From the NCBI GenBank assembly GCA_946902985.2, contig OX336388.2:1212200609-1212264608 (forward strand): a DNA stretch of 64,000 nt, read 5' to 3'. The position numbers and the translations under genes were made by a program. This DNA comes from Meconema thalassinum (taxonomy: Eukaryota; Arthropoda; Insecta; Orthoptera; Tettigoniidae). Each line of letters begins with the position of its first letter. The stretch's first letter is position 1. The notes under the pieces were generated by a model. That model was not told where the DNA came from. It ran no database searches and was given only the letters and a program-made list of their open reading frames with translations. Shown here one piece after another: positions 37,215 through 47,770 of this stretch.

Positions 37215-37255
37215 TACATTTTGATACATGTTTCGGCCCTGTGAGCCTTCATCAG
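37215..37255 (-). ncRNA. Hammerhead ribozyme-like core (left arm)
   Basis: Minus strand reads CTGATGA (37249-37255), a short stem II GGC...GCC, then GAAAC (37230-37234), a small ACAT/ATGT stem III and the cleavage-type triplet GTA (37215-37217). All conserved hammerhead core bases are present. Stem I is imperfect, so activity is unproven. Confidence 0.6.
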
Positions 37256-37765
37256 TCAAAAACAATAAAATTCTCCTAGATCATTCTACTGGTTGGTCTC
37301 TCATAAATATTTTGTAAATCCATTTTTACATCGTCAAGATGATTAAAATACATGAATATAAAATGCTTAAAGAAATTAAAAGATTTAAAAATGTACAAAA
37401 TGTACGGACACATTTGTAGCAGCTCTTTCAAGTTGTGAGGTGACAGTTTATGGTTTCCAAACTGCGGTTGTTGAAAACATTTTGGCAAAGCTCTAAATAA
37501 ACAACGTCCGATTCCTATTTCTTCATGTCAGATTTAAACACTTTCCTTTTTCAAGATGCTCGTACAATGGGGTCCCTCGTTTTGATTATGGATTAACAAG
37601 AATGGAGCCCACGTGTCAATATTTTGTACATTTTTAAATCTTTTAATTTCTTTAAGCATTTTATATTCATGTATTTTAATCATCTTGACGATGTAAAAAT
37701 GGATTTACAAAATTTTATGAGAGACCAACCAGTAGAATGATCTAGGAGAATTTTATTGATTTTGA

Positions 37766-37805
37766 CTGAAGAGGCTCACAGGGCCGAAACATGTATCAAA
37801 ATGTA
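37766..37805 (+). ncRNA. Hammerhead ribozyme-like core (right arm)
   Basis: Plus strand reads CTGAAGA (37766-37772), stem II GGC...GCC, GAAAC (37786-37790), ACAT/ATGT stem III and GTA (37803-37805). It differs from the left-arm core at position 7 of CTGANGA, which is variable in this ribozyme family. Confidence 0.55.
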
Positions 37806-39354
37806 TAAATAAAAATATATTTTTGTATTGTAAAGTGGACAAGTGCATAACTTATCAAAATAAATACGGAAAAACTTGAAAAATGACTAAAGTCATAGAT
37901 ATTCATTATTCAAACTTTCACTTCGATCACATGATTACGAAACAAGAAATAAAACCTTAATTTTAAAATTCGCACAGCCGCCATCTTGAGCTTATGTAAA
38001 CAATTGAACTAAATTAGATATCAGTGCATTACAATGTGCATAAACATTTCCTGTACCAGACTTCATTGCGTTTGGAACATTAAATCGCGAGAAAGGTGTA
38101 TTTAAAATTTTCAAATTCGCTTTCCCGCCATGTTCTTTTTGTAGTTAACTGGTTTTTGAAAGTCTTGTAGATGAACTTCCAGTAGTGCCCTTTATCTCCG
38201 TACAAAATTTCAGGGTGATACCGCTAATAGTTTCAGAGATATAGAATGCCGGTGAAATATTTCGCACATCCGCCATCTTGTGGTTATGTAAACAATTGAA
38301 CGATGTTAGATGTCGGTGCATTGCAATGTGTATAAACATATACTGTACCACGTTTTATTGCGTTTGGTTGGTTAAATCGCGAGAAACGTCTATTTAAAAG
38401 TCGCAAATTCGCGTGGCCGCCATTTTTGTTTTGTAGTTACCAGTTTTTCGAAAGTCGCATAGGTGAACTTCTAGTAGTTTCCTTTATCACCGTGAAAAAT
38501 TCCAGGGTGCTATCGGGAATACTTTCGTAGATATTGAATGCTGGTGAAATATTTCGCACATCCGCCATGTTGGATTGGTGAGACGTAACAAAATTTGAAG
38601 GGCACGGTCGGGGTCGTCCGGAATAGTGCTATGAACTTACCGAGTTTCATTGAAATCGCTCCTGCCGTTTAGAATTTATTATGGGGACACACACACACCT
38701 CACACACACACACACACACAGCGCACACACACACACGGACAAAAGGTGATCACATAAGCCTATTTTTTCAAAATTGAAAATAGGCTAAAATTACACTCCT
38801 GGAAAAAATCACATGTATTAGTTAATTTTCACTATTAGACGGGAATAGCAAACTTAGTTATGGAAGGAAGGGTCGAGGATAAGAACTGTAGGGGTAGACC
38901 AAGGTTAGAATATGTTAAACAGAATGCCTTGGATGTACGGTGTGGTAGCTATAAAGACATGTAATGATTAGCTCAGAACAGGGAGGCATGGAGTGCTGCA
39001 TCAAACCAGTCGAAAGGAGTCAAGTGTAGTGGTCCTTATGCAAACGGCGAGAGTTATATTCCTGGCTCTGTAATTAAGCATTTAAATCGTGTTTATACTG
39101 ATGTTGTTCATTAAGAGGCTTGCATCATTGAAGTCATCATCCAGATTTACCTTCGTGTGTGAAACATCTGTCACATAACCTGTGTTACTTTGGTTTCTAT
39201 ACAAATGTGTCATTCGAAATTCGAGAATAGAATTGAAAAGAGATGGCTGTGATCTTACATTATGCATCACTCCAGAACCTTTCTAAAATAGAAATGGGGG
39301 GAAACGAGTTCTAAAATGGTTGAGATGGGAATTGAAGTCTCCTCATCCCAGTTG

Positions 39355-39360
39355 TGCCTT
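39355..39360. repeat. Left 6-bp target-site duplication
   Basis: TGCCTT directly before the left end of the palindrome; identical to 56721-56726 directly after the right end. Confidence 0.75.
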
Positions 39361-40550
39361 AGTAGTGGGATGAGGGGAAAGCTGCTTCCCTTTTTATTGA
39401 GCCACCCTCGTAGCGGCCCCGAAGCTGATATCTCGCTAACCAAACATGGGATTAGAACATACAGGGTGTCCTAGCACTGCTAGTAATGCCCCCTACTTTC
39501 CTATAGGCTCTTTATTTGATTAAAAGACCAAAACTAAAAGGTCATTCGCGAGTAGTGGGGTAGTGTTGGTTTCCTGAAGTCGTGCTCGTGCTTGAATATG
39601 TATGCCTATGTTGGGAAAGGGTTAGGTGGTGGGGGAGGAGTAGGGTCGAGTGAGGGGTCGTTTAGATGGTATTTTTTCCGCTCTAGGTGATGGTGAGGTT
39701 ATTTTTTAAAATGGATGGAATTAGGAAAGGCCATTTGGGGTAAACATGTTGTTTTTTGACATTTTGGCGATGAATGTTTTTTTATACGCATGCGCACTTG
39801 AGGAGTTTTGTAAGAGGGCGGGCTTTTTAAATGATGATTTATTAATGAGTGTTTTTAATATGTATTGAAATAAACCATAAAAACTAATAGGTCATCGGCT
39901 TTTGACTATGTCGCTAACCAATAATCGGATTTAAACGTATGAGGTGTCGTAGGACTCGTGGTGAACTCTCTTTTTCTATCGAAGGGGTATATCCACCCCA
40001 AAATAAAAACTACCCTTACCCGGGGGATGAAATAGTAATTTATTTTTGTATACCTACGAACTTGGCGGTTTTTGTAAGAGGGCGGGCTTTTTAAATGATG
40101 ATTTATAAATGAGTGTTTTTTTAATATGTATTTAAATAAACCCAAAAAAACTAGTAGGTCATCGGCTTTTGACTATCTCGCTAACCAATAATCGGATTTA
40201 AACGTATGCGGTGTCGTAGGACTCGTGGTGAACTCCCCTTTTCTATGGACGGGGTATATTCACCCCAAAATAAAAACTATCCTTACCCGGGGGTTGAAAT
40301 AGTAATATTTTTTTGTATGTGCGCGCACGGTCGGCTTTTGTCAAAAGGACCTAACTACACGTTTGTTAATATTTTCTGAACTCCTCATGGGATTTTGCCA
40401 TATACAGTATTCTAACCCTGGGGGTGACACCCCGTTTTTGAATGTAGGATTCATTTTTGTCGAAAGGGCCTAACGACACTTTTGTTCATATCTCGCGAAC
40501 CAATCATGCTAGGGACTTGTATGAGGGGTCCTAGCACTTGGGGCAACATT
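39361..40550. repeat. Subterminal repeats, left arm
   Basis: A motif TCGCTAACCAA..AT..GGAT, then a T(A)GG(T)GTC(C)TAG-type block and a short pyrimidine/purine block, recurs near 39433, 39908, 40180 and 40495, with a weaker copy at 40377. Between the second and third lies a unit of about 270 bp with CGGGCTTTTTAAATGATGAT. Such subterminal repetition is common in elements whose ends are bound by their own recombinase; that role here is inferred. Mirrored at about 55530-56720. Confidence 0.65.
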
Positions 40551-40559
40551 CCCTGTTTG

Positions 40560-41640
40560 GGGATGAAACTACTCCCCAAAATTGAAAAATCCATATCTTG
40601 GAAACGAAGAATCCTAAAATTAGGTGTGATAGCTTAAAAATAGGGGATGATATGGGCTTTTACCTCGATGGATCATTTCACCCCTAAAACAGTAAATAGT
40701 TATGTTAAGGGGGAAAAAACGTGTTAAACACCTAAAAATGATAAATGAACCTAAGATCTTTTGTTTTTGATGAAAAATAGCAGGGGGGTGAAACTACCCC
40801 CCAAAATTGAAAAATCCATATCTCGGAAACGAAGAATCCTAAAATTAGGTGTGATAGCTTAAAAAATGGGGATGATATAGGTTTTTACCTCGATGGATCA
40901 TTTCACCCCTAAAACAGTAAATAGTCATGTTATGGGGAAAAAACGTGTTAAACACCTAAAAATGATAAATGAACCTAAGATCTTTTGTTTTTGATGAAAA
41001 ATAGCAGGGGGGTGAAACTACCCCCCAAAATTGAAAAATCCATATCTCGAAAACGAAGAATCCTAAAATTAGGTGTGATAGCTTAAAAAATAGGGGATGA
41101 TATAGGTTTTTACCTCGATGGATCATTTCACCCCTAAAACAGTAAATAGTCATGTTATGGGGAAAAAACGTGTTAAACACCTAAAAATGATAAATGAACC
41201 TAAGATCTTTTGTTTTTGATGAAAAATAGCAGGGGGTGAAACTACCCCCCCCAAAATTGAAAAATCCATATCTCGGAAACGAAGAATCCTAAAATTAGGT
41301 GTGATAGCTTAAAAAATAGGGGATGATATGGGCTTTTACCTCGATGGATCATTTCACTCCTAAAACAGTAAATAGTCATGTTATGGGGGAAAAAACGTGT
41401 TAAACACCTAAAAATGATAAATGAACATAAGATCTTTTGTTTTTGATGAAAAATAGCAGGGGGGTGAAACTACCCCCCAAAATTGAAAAATCCCTATCTC
41501 GGAAACGAAGAAGCCTAAAATTAGGTGTGATAGCTTAAAAAATAGGTCATGATATACGCTTTTACCTGGATAGGTCATTTCACCCCTAAAACAGTAAATA
41601 GTCATGTTATGAGGAAAAATGTGTTATACACCTAAAAGCA
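40560..41640. repeat. 225-bp tandem array, five copies (left arm)
   Basis: Units of about 225 bp identified by AAAATCCATATCTCGGAAAC at about 40587, 40811, 41035, 41265 and 41490. The unit is a multiple of three and open in one minus-strand frame (74 codons plus stop), which makes repeated similar frames. I see no domain in them and treat them as repeat by-products. Confidence 0.85.
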
Positions 41641-41752
41641 TAAGCATCTTTGTGAAACCATGCTTTAATGGACATGTGTATGGAGGATGATTTTTGTTAT
41701 TATTATTATTATTAGATAATTATGGATTAATGTGTGTATAGATAACTAACCT

Positions 41753-41945
41753 GTGGGGAGCGTGATGGCTCAGGTGCTTAGCTGCTCGTCTTTACTCGGG
41801 CAGGTGGGGTTCAAATCCCGGTGCCAGCGGGGGTTGGAATTTTTACCTGAAAAAATCACGTGGCGTCAGGAAGGGCATTCGGCCTTAAATCCCCGGCCAA
41901 AACCAAAATGAGCCTGGTTGGCTCCGGCGACTCAAACTAATAGGG
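41753..41945 (+). mobile_element. tRNA-derived SINE in left arm
   Basis: A box TGATGGCTCAGGTGCTTAGC, B box GGGTTCAAATCCC, then GGCGTCAGGAAGGGCATTCG and a purine-rich 3' end. The inverse copy is at 54361-54553, so it inserted before the arms were duplicated. Confidence 0.85.
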
Positions 41946-42394
41946 AAAAGCCGAAGAAAGAAAAAAAATGGTAACTCACCAGTAATAGTAAACATTGGTT
42001 GGAGGTGTTGAAGAAGTCAGGATGGCCAACCCTTGCCATGGTTCACGAATGCACCCCAAAAAGTTTTACCTGTCAAGACTCAGTCTACCCTGTTGCAGCC
42101 TTGTGAAAAAAAATCGAACCGGGGCCTCTGTAGTGACAGTGGAGCTATATTCATGATGATTTTTAAACAAACATAGGCTTGCCTACTACCGCTGTGTTGA
42201 ATCTGCACAGAGACTCTGGCTTTGGTTTGCGTAGTGTGCCTTGCTGATAACAGCACAGCGACCTTGTCAGTAAGTTTCATATTACTCATTTGCTTGATAG
42301 CGGACATGCTATGCACATGACTAGATCGTTGTTAGGTTTGACAAAGGCTTAGTGAAGCTTATGGCAACCTTGAAATGAATGTCATGGTATAGTC

Positions 42395-42475
42395 GGGGTT
42401 GGAAGCCAAGACCTTAGGGTTGACAACCAAGTAGGTTAACCACTACACGGTGATATGGTGAAATAATAATGTAAC
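42395..42475 (-). mobile_element. tRNA-like SINE head in left arm
   Basis: Minus strand: GTGTAGTGGTTAACCTACTT then CTTGGCTTCCAACCCC. It resembles the motif pairs at 46930-46990 and 47500-47560 (GTAGTGGCTAGTATACTTG ... TGGGTTCCAACTC). The mirror copy is at about 53830-53911. Confidence 0.45.
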
Positions 42476-43896
42476 AGAACATATAGAAACGTTTTCTATA
42501 GTTTAACGAATTGGCATACCATGAGAGGTGTAGGTAATGGAAATTGAATCCTTAGCTGATGATTATACTACTTTCCATGCCCACGTATAAGCTATCATGT
42601 TAGAAAAAGAATGGTATGGCTTGTTTTAAACGGAGAATAATCATTGTGTTTACTGTGAAACACAAATCTGAATTTAAAATAATTAATTTAAAATTAACTA
42701 ATTTAAAATTAGTTTAGTACGCTGAAGTTAAAATGAATAATGATCGCGTTACAGACAGCCAGTTTCAAAGCCATGAGAACTAAGTGAACAAAGTATAAAA
42801 TTCATGAGCCAGTGAGGAATTCAACATGCTGTCCTTTGGACAAGAGAGAAGCGTTCTACAGCGACCCTCAATGGTTTGGGACATCGTAAAGATGAAAATT
42901 AAATCTAAGCTACTACACTCTTATATACTAGAAGAAGAAATGGAAAACAATTGGTCAAATAAAGGACAGAAGGAATAAAAAATGGCCCTCAACCCTCAAG
43001 CATAAGGATTGAGGGAGTTGAAGGAAGGAGAGCCATGAAAGGCAGATAAAAAGTATACTAGGAGTGGCTTTGCCCCAGAGGTAATGGATAAAGAGGAGGA
43101 AAACTGGACTCAGCTCAGAAATCCCTTGGGGTTGCCAACTTCCAAACTGATCAGCCCTTGAGGGTGTAGCCATAGGCAGAGTGCATCGCAAGTCGTGGGG
43201 CTAAATACACCCTACCTTCTTGAGGGGGCTTGGGCAAAAGACAGGAAATAACATGAAAATAAAAAAGCAAGGCTGCCTCCTCAGGATATCAGAAAAAATA
43301 AATAAACAAGGGCCAATGAAGTTGCAAAAGGAAGAGACTCCCTAGGGCTCGGATACTCTAATCATGTTGGGGTCGGTAGAGAACAAGAGTTGAGCAAGTG
43401 TGGTCGACAGGAAATAAGAGAGTGAGGAGCCTAGCACAAGTTAGTGGAAGCAATGACGGTCTCAGCTGGGACTCCGTGATCGTCAACCTACATGACACTA
43501 GATATGACGCCCAGGGTTGGAATTAAAGACCTCTTTTTGTTTTATATCACTGGCTTTTAAGAACGCTAACACATGGCATGCCTTATAATGCAATACTGGT
43601 CCTAGGGTATGCAAAAATTGTATTAGAAACTCAGCTAATAATAGTGTGCTTGCCCATGATTTACCTTAAATTTTCCTAAAATTCACTACATTTTCCGCAA
43701 ATTGACCAAATGACACAACATTCCAGCAAAATTCAACAAATGACTACCAGATTTATTGAAATTCCATTGATTTACCTAAGCATGGTTTAAACTACCTCAA
43801 ATTCATATAAAAGTAGACGAATATAGATGAAAATTCACTAAAATTTACTGAATTTAGCCAAGTGGTGTACAAACCATGACATTTATCCAATTTTTA
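42476..43896. other. No recognised feature (left arm)
   Basis: Arm sequence without a supported gene. The 78-codon frames here and at 42080-42316 resemble no family I know; their mirrors are at 53115-53351 and 53990-54226. Confidence 0.35.
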
Positions 43897-44301
43897 TTAA
43901 AATTGACTACATGTACTCGAAAATTCCATAATATTCCCTTTACATGTATGCTTTTTGTTGTTGTTGTTGTTGTTGTTTCGTTTACCACACTCCCTGTAGA
44001 CAAACACCTCAACATGACTTTCTCCTAGACTAGGAGCTTCACATTCGACATGATAGCTGAGTTTCATTTCCCATAAACTTGTCTCTGAGGTGGGTGTCAG
44101 GAAAAGGCATTCAGCTGTAAAAACCACACTCTCACGTAGACTTTCATAACCTCTTACGTTGAGGTTCCTTACACTAACGACATTAAATGATTGAACGGTT
44201 TCCTTTTCACAATTCCTGTCTATACTTTCCTCTTTAAGGTTGCAAGATGTTTGTAAGATTCCTAAAATGCAATTAAATTTAATAAATACCTTAAGATGGT
44301 T
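43897..44301 (-). other. Unidentified open stretch, possible exon (left arm)
   Basis: 134 codons open on the minus strand without an early ATG, including SVRNLNVRGYESLRESVVFT and TSLWEMKLSYHVECEAP, and ending in a poly-Asn (AAC) run. Composition is protein-like rather than low complexity, and a TGCATTTTAG acceptor-like site and a GTGGTAAAC donor-like site bracket about 92 codons. No family is recognised. Identical in frame to 52005-52409 in the other arm. Confidence 0.3.
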
Positions 44302-45221
44302 TCATTTGTTTAATGATATGATGTTGATGGTGGATATATACGTTAAGACTAATTTTTGTTAGGTCTTGACTGGGCTTGCAATAAGAAATTGACAAACCAA
44401 ACATGGGTTATCTACCAGGGGAACACTTTGACCACTATATTGGTTATTGACCAGTAATTACAGTTCTAGTAATGAGACAGAAATCCAACACAAACAATGA
44501 GCGCGCAATGCGGTGGAGATTGGTACCACGATGTACTGTCGGTTATGTAGCTATGTGGAATGTACATCACATATGGTTTACTTGAAGGTTTGGAGGTTTC
44601 ATTAAAGATATTTCTACAATAAGCCATTTTCAAATGGTCATTCGTTGGTGTGAAAATATTTATTATATGGTATTTTATGAAAACAATTATGATTTATAAA
44701 AAAAAATATATTTACTGTATTCTTATTTAATGTAAACACTGGAGGCACTATCGACCAAAATACAGCACTATCTGGAATGTATATTGCATACTTGAAGGTT
44801 TGGTGATCCCATTAAAGGTATTCCTACAATAAATGATTTTTAAGTTCTCGTTCTATGGCGTGAAAATATTTAATATATGCTATTTGCTAATAGGATTTGA
44901 CACTGGAATTATTTTACAAGTAGTTATTTTAATGACCAACAGAGTTCACTGTTAAGAAGGTAGAGCCCTATGTGGAATGTAGGATAACATGTTATACATG
45001 ATACGTGACAACTGTAAGGCTTGTGATTTATTTAATGCCTTTAACCCTATATTAAACACTCAGTTTGCAATACTGATAACTGCAATGTTACTGGAAAAAA
45101 AAATTGAAACAAAACAAAAATCAGCATTGAAAAAACAAAAAGTGGTTGAGCATATATATAGTGGGGAAAAGAAAAGTTTTGTAAACACTAATGTTCAACA
45201 AGACTAATTAAATCAGTAACT
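44302..45221. other. No recognised feature (left arm)
   Basis: AT-rich. A GAAGGTTTGG(A/T)G...ATTCCTACAATAA block occurs twice (near 44583 and 44793), indicating an old short duplication. Confidence 0.4.
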
Positions 45222-45310
45222 GTCAGGGTGGCCGAGTGGTTAAGGCGTTTGACTTAAGATCAACTTTCCAAATATTTAAGGAAGCAAGGGTTCGAATCCC
45301 TTCCCTGACA
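45222..45310 (+). tRNA. tRNA-Leu (anticodon TAA), left arm
   Basis: An 89-nt cloverleaf: perfect 7-bp acceptor stem (GTCAGGG/CCCTGAC, discriminator A), D arm GCC...GGC, anticodon loop CTTAAGA with anticodon TAA, a long class II variable arm (CTTTCC/GGAAG stem) and T arm AAGGGTTCGAATCCCTT. The anticodon stem has one T-C mismatch and the variable loop is longer than usual. No T run follows closely for pol III termination. It is not attached to a SINE body, which separates it from the many tRNA-like SINE heads in the window. Confidence 0.8.
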
Positions 45311-45495
45311 TAACTATTGCTTGAACATGCAAGAAAACAAGAAATATACACAAACTATGTTTATCAATTTAATCATTTTTTTTTTTACAAGAGATAGACA
45401 CACAGATACAGCTCTTTTTGTTTATCATTTCTTTTAAACATAACACTTGTTGAAAATTATTTTTTAGGGGATGGGTGTGTTGCTATGTTGACCCA

Positions 45496-46329
45496 TCACA
45501 CAATAATAGCAGCTTTACGAAGTTCATTTTCTATATTTAATAGCTCTTTCTCATAACCAATATGACCAAGCTGTTTACAGGCATGCAAGAGCTGTAGACG
45601 TTCGACTAATATATTAGGATCGTTCCATTTACTATTTTTTATGAATGGTTTCAGAATCTCGGGAAGCAGTTCATCATTATCACCATTAATATGATTATCA
45701 TCCTCATTATTATAATCATTTTCATAATGATGATCATTATCATCGTTATCATTACCATGATAATTTCCACCTGTGTCCACAGTCTGTTCAATGGTTTGAG
45801 TTGTCTTTGATAGTGTTGAAAGCTTCTTTTTAGATGTGCTAGAATGCTTTAACATTGTTATGTTATTATTACCACTATTACCTTTCCCCACTAACTTTTT
45901 GATGGGGTATATTGTCTCTGATAGGGTTGAGGGCTTTTGAGATGTGGGTGCATGTCTGAACATGGGTTTCACAGGAGGTGTTAAAGGTTTCTCATTAAAC
46001 AACTCGCTAACAGCATGAGTGCGTTGTAGTGTATTAAACTTGAGGTTAATATTATCTTGAGCAGTACTATCTTTCTCTTGGACTTGGTTTCTTGCTTTGG
46101 TTTGAGTTTTCCTTACATTTAGACTAGCGTGATTATTAAGTTTACATTCATGATTGTTTGAAGAAAGTACGTCCAATTCTTTTGTTTTAAGCATTCCTCG
46201 ACACTGTTTCGATCGTTGCTTTGAACAGCGCCAAATAACAGTTCCATTTTTATTGCTTCGTTTCACAATATATGAATATCCTTTATAGTATGCATAAGGC
46301 TTACCATACCTAGTCACTGATACTTCCAT
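45496..46329 (-). CDS. FLYWCH-type zinc-finger protein (left arm, intact)
   Basis: 277 residues from the first ATG (46329); the frame is open a further 13 codons upstream without ATG. Residues 7-63 match the FLYWCH pattern: GKPYAYYKGYSYIVKRSNKN, then W33-R-C35, C43 and H60-E-C62. The last ligand is Cys instead of the usual His. FLYWCH domains bind DNA or proteins and are often carried by insect transposons, notably MULE-type transposases, but no MULE catalytic domain follows. Residues about 70-180 are polar and Ser/Thr/Lys-rich; about 185-219 is Asp/Asn/His-rich; about 223-277 is probably helical (LPEILKPFIKNSKW...). The copy in the other arm has a stop at W235. Function in the element is unknown. 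Confidence 0.75.
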   Translation of the reverse strand: MEVSVTRYGKPYAYYKGYSYIVKRSNKNGTVIWRCSKQRSKQCRGMLKTKELDVLSSNNHECKLNNHASLNVRKTQTKARNQVQEKDSTAQDNINLKFNTLQRTHAVSELFNEKPLTPPVKPMFRHAPTSQKPSTLSETIYPIKKLVGKGNSGNNNITMLKHSSTSKKKLSTLSKTTQTIEQTVDTGGNYHGNDNDDNDHHYENDYNNEDDNHINGDNDELLPEILKPFIKNSKWNDPNILVERLQLLHACKQLGHIGYEKELLNIENELRKAAIIV

Positions 46330-46394
46330 ATCAACTGTCAAGCACAAACTAATCTCTAGTAAAGACAACTTGGTAATAACAAAAATAGTTTAAT

Positions 46395-46660
46395 GTGGGA
46401 GCATATATACATGCAAAAAGTGGGAGCAAAGGTGGGGGGTAAAAAGTGGGAGCAAAAGTGGTAGCAAATGCGGGAGAAAAAAAAAGTGGGAGCAAATATG
46501 GGATCAAATGTGGGAGCAAAGCAAATATAAAAAAAAGTGGGAGCAAATATGCTAACAAATATGTCAACAAATATACCAGCAAAAGTAAATACACAAGTCA
46601 AGATCGATTAAAGTGCAAAGAAAATATGAAAGCAAATATGAGAGCAAAAATGATGTTTTT
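46395..46660. repeat. GTGGGAGCAAA minisatellite (left arm)
   Basis: Degenerate 12-14-bp units AAGTGGGAGCAAA in tandem. A second block lies at 47180-47370. They produce spurious APTF/CSHF-rich frames on the other strand. Confidence 0.85.
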
Positions 46661-46693
46661 CTAAAACAACTAGACATAACAAACTTAGTCATA

Positions 46694-46890
46694 ACCTAAC
46701 CTCACCTAACCTCACCTAACCTCACCTAACCTAACCTCACCTCACCTCACCTAACCTAACCTCACCTCACCTAACTTCACATAACCTAACCTAACCTAAC
46801 CTAACTTAACTTGACTGAACTTTACCTAACCTAACCCATCATAACTTCACCTAACCTAACTTTACCTAATCTAACTTCACCTAACCTAAC
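46694..46890. repeat. CCTAA/CCTCA telomere-like pentamer array (left arm)
   Basis: About 40 pentamers in register, mainly CCTAA with CCTCA and CTTCA variants; CCTAA is the complement of the insect telomeric unit TTAGG. A shorter block is at 47397-47464. Confidence 0.85.
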
Positions 46891-46899
46891 TTTCAACTC

Positions 46900-47770
46900 A
46901 CAGATCAAGATTAAATTCTAGGCATAGTTGAGTTGGAACCCAAGACTTCAGGGATAACACACAAGTATACTAGCCACTACACCGCAAAAATGAGCAAATT
47001 ACCATGCAACACAACATAAAGTAAAAGTTTCCTGTAGTGTAACTCATTGGCTGTCAACCATAGTTCGGGAATTCAAACCCAAGACCTCAGGACTTTTTGT
47101 TTTGAACATTATCAGAAATATTATTCCATTTGCATTTTGCTGCTGCTGCTTATAGTTATAAGAGTTGACATTAATATGGAAAGCAAAAAAAAAATGTGGG
47201 AGCAAAAAGTGGGAGCAAAACGTGTAAGCAGAAGTGGGAGCAAACAAGTGTGAGCAAATATGGGAGCAGAAAGTGGGAGCAAATGTGAAAGCAAAAGTGG
47301 GAGCAAAAAGAGCGAGGAAAAGTGAGTGCACAAAGTGGGAGCAAAATGTGTGAGTAAAAAGTGGGGCCAAATGTGGTGTTTTACTAAAACAATCTCCCCT
47401 AACCTAACCTAACCTAACTTCACCCAACCTAATTTCACCTAACCTAACTTCACCTAACCTAACCTTCCAACTCTCAGATCAAAAATTAAATTCTGGTCAT
47501 AGTCGAGTTGGAACCCAAAACCTCTGGGATAACACTCAAGTATACTAGCCACTACATCGCGAAATGGGCAAATTATCATGCAACACATCACAAAAATAAA
47601 AAGTTTTCTGTAGTGTAACTCATTGGCTGACAATCATAGTTGAGAATTCAAACCCAAGACCTCAGGACTTTTGTTTTGAACATTATCAGAAATATTATTC
47701 CATTTACATTTTGCTGTTGCTTATAGTTATAAGAGTTGGCATTAATATGGGAGCAAAGGTAAAAGCAAAA
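46900..47770. repeat. Diverged direct duplication (left arm)
   Basis: 46900-47180 and 47476-47770 are direct repeats (GTTGGAACCCAA, ACTAGCCACTACA, TGTAGTGTAACTCATTGGCT, ACATTATCAGAAATATTATT). Each is preceded by a CCTAA array and followed by the GTGGGAGCA minisatellite, so a composite unit of about 0.7 kb was duplicated before the palindrome formed. Confidence 0.8.

Larger units (their letters stand above)
37165..37901. mobile_element. Inverted-repeat insertion with 13-bp TSD, possibly Penelope-derived
   Basis: Two arms of about 240 bp (37165-~37405 and ~37615-37855) in inverted orientation around a loop of about 210 bp, then a 46-bp unpaired tail. Flanked by TTCATTATTCAAA at 37152-37164 and 37902-37914. 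The uninterrupted sequence is present, inverted, in 145B copy 1 near 31185-31200, giving a paralogous empty site. Each arm carries a hammerhead-like core. Inverted terminal units plus hammerhead motifs fit Penelope-like elements, but no ORF remains. Confidence 0.7.
36509..38790 (+). mobile_element. 145B modular element, copy 2
   Basis: Starts ACAAGTAGTTCCGTGAAGTA then CAGCCTATTTTCAT; ends with a hairpin (GCCTATTTTTTC/GAAAATAGGC) and TAAAA. Nine GCCAT(G/C)TTG-type motifs, the complement of those in copy 1, lie at about 36650, 36790, 36940, 37085, 37977, 38127, 38270, 38418 and 38563. The gap between the fourth and fifth is filled by the insertion at 37165-37901. A long CA tract (38688-38735) precedes the 3' end. 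Confidence 0.85.
35790..39030 (+). pseudogene. LINE reverse-transcriptase ORF, split by a 145B element
   Basis: Near 35840-35945 the translation LRFADNIVIFADSPEDLNEF is the catalytic FADD box of a LINE reverse transcriptase, with the second Asp replaced by Asn, followed by MKINKCKTK. Further on come LNAFVWNVALSGSQTRT (near 36195) and KAVEMWCYRRMMKSRWVNRV with TNKEVLKRV (near 36270-36360), the post-RT block. After the insertion at 36509-38790 the ORF resumes with GRPRLEYVKQNALDVRCGSY and a WSAASNQSK-like end (near 38895-39020). There are several stops and frameshifts. Confidence 0.8.

Noticed and set aside
40956..41605. Repeated 65-75-codon frames (FKLSHLILGFF type)
   Set aside because: They coincide exactly with the 225-bp tandem unit, so repetition explains them. 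No ATG context or domain.
46694..46890. CRISPR array or true chromosome end
   Set aside because: The units are short pentamers without spacers, and the array is internal and mirrored, so neither applies.
46349..47370. Open frames rich in APTF, CSHF and LLPLF on both arms
   Set aside because: They are translations of the GTGGGAGCAAA minisatellite, mirrored at 48937-49957, and not genes.
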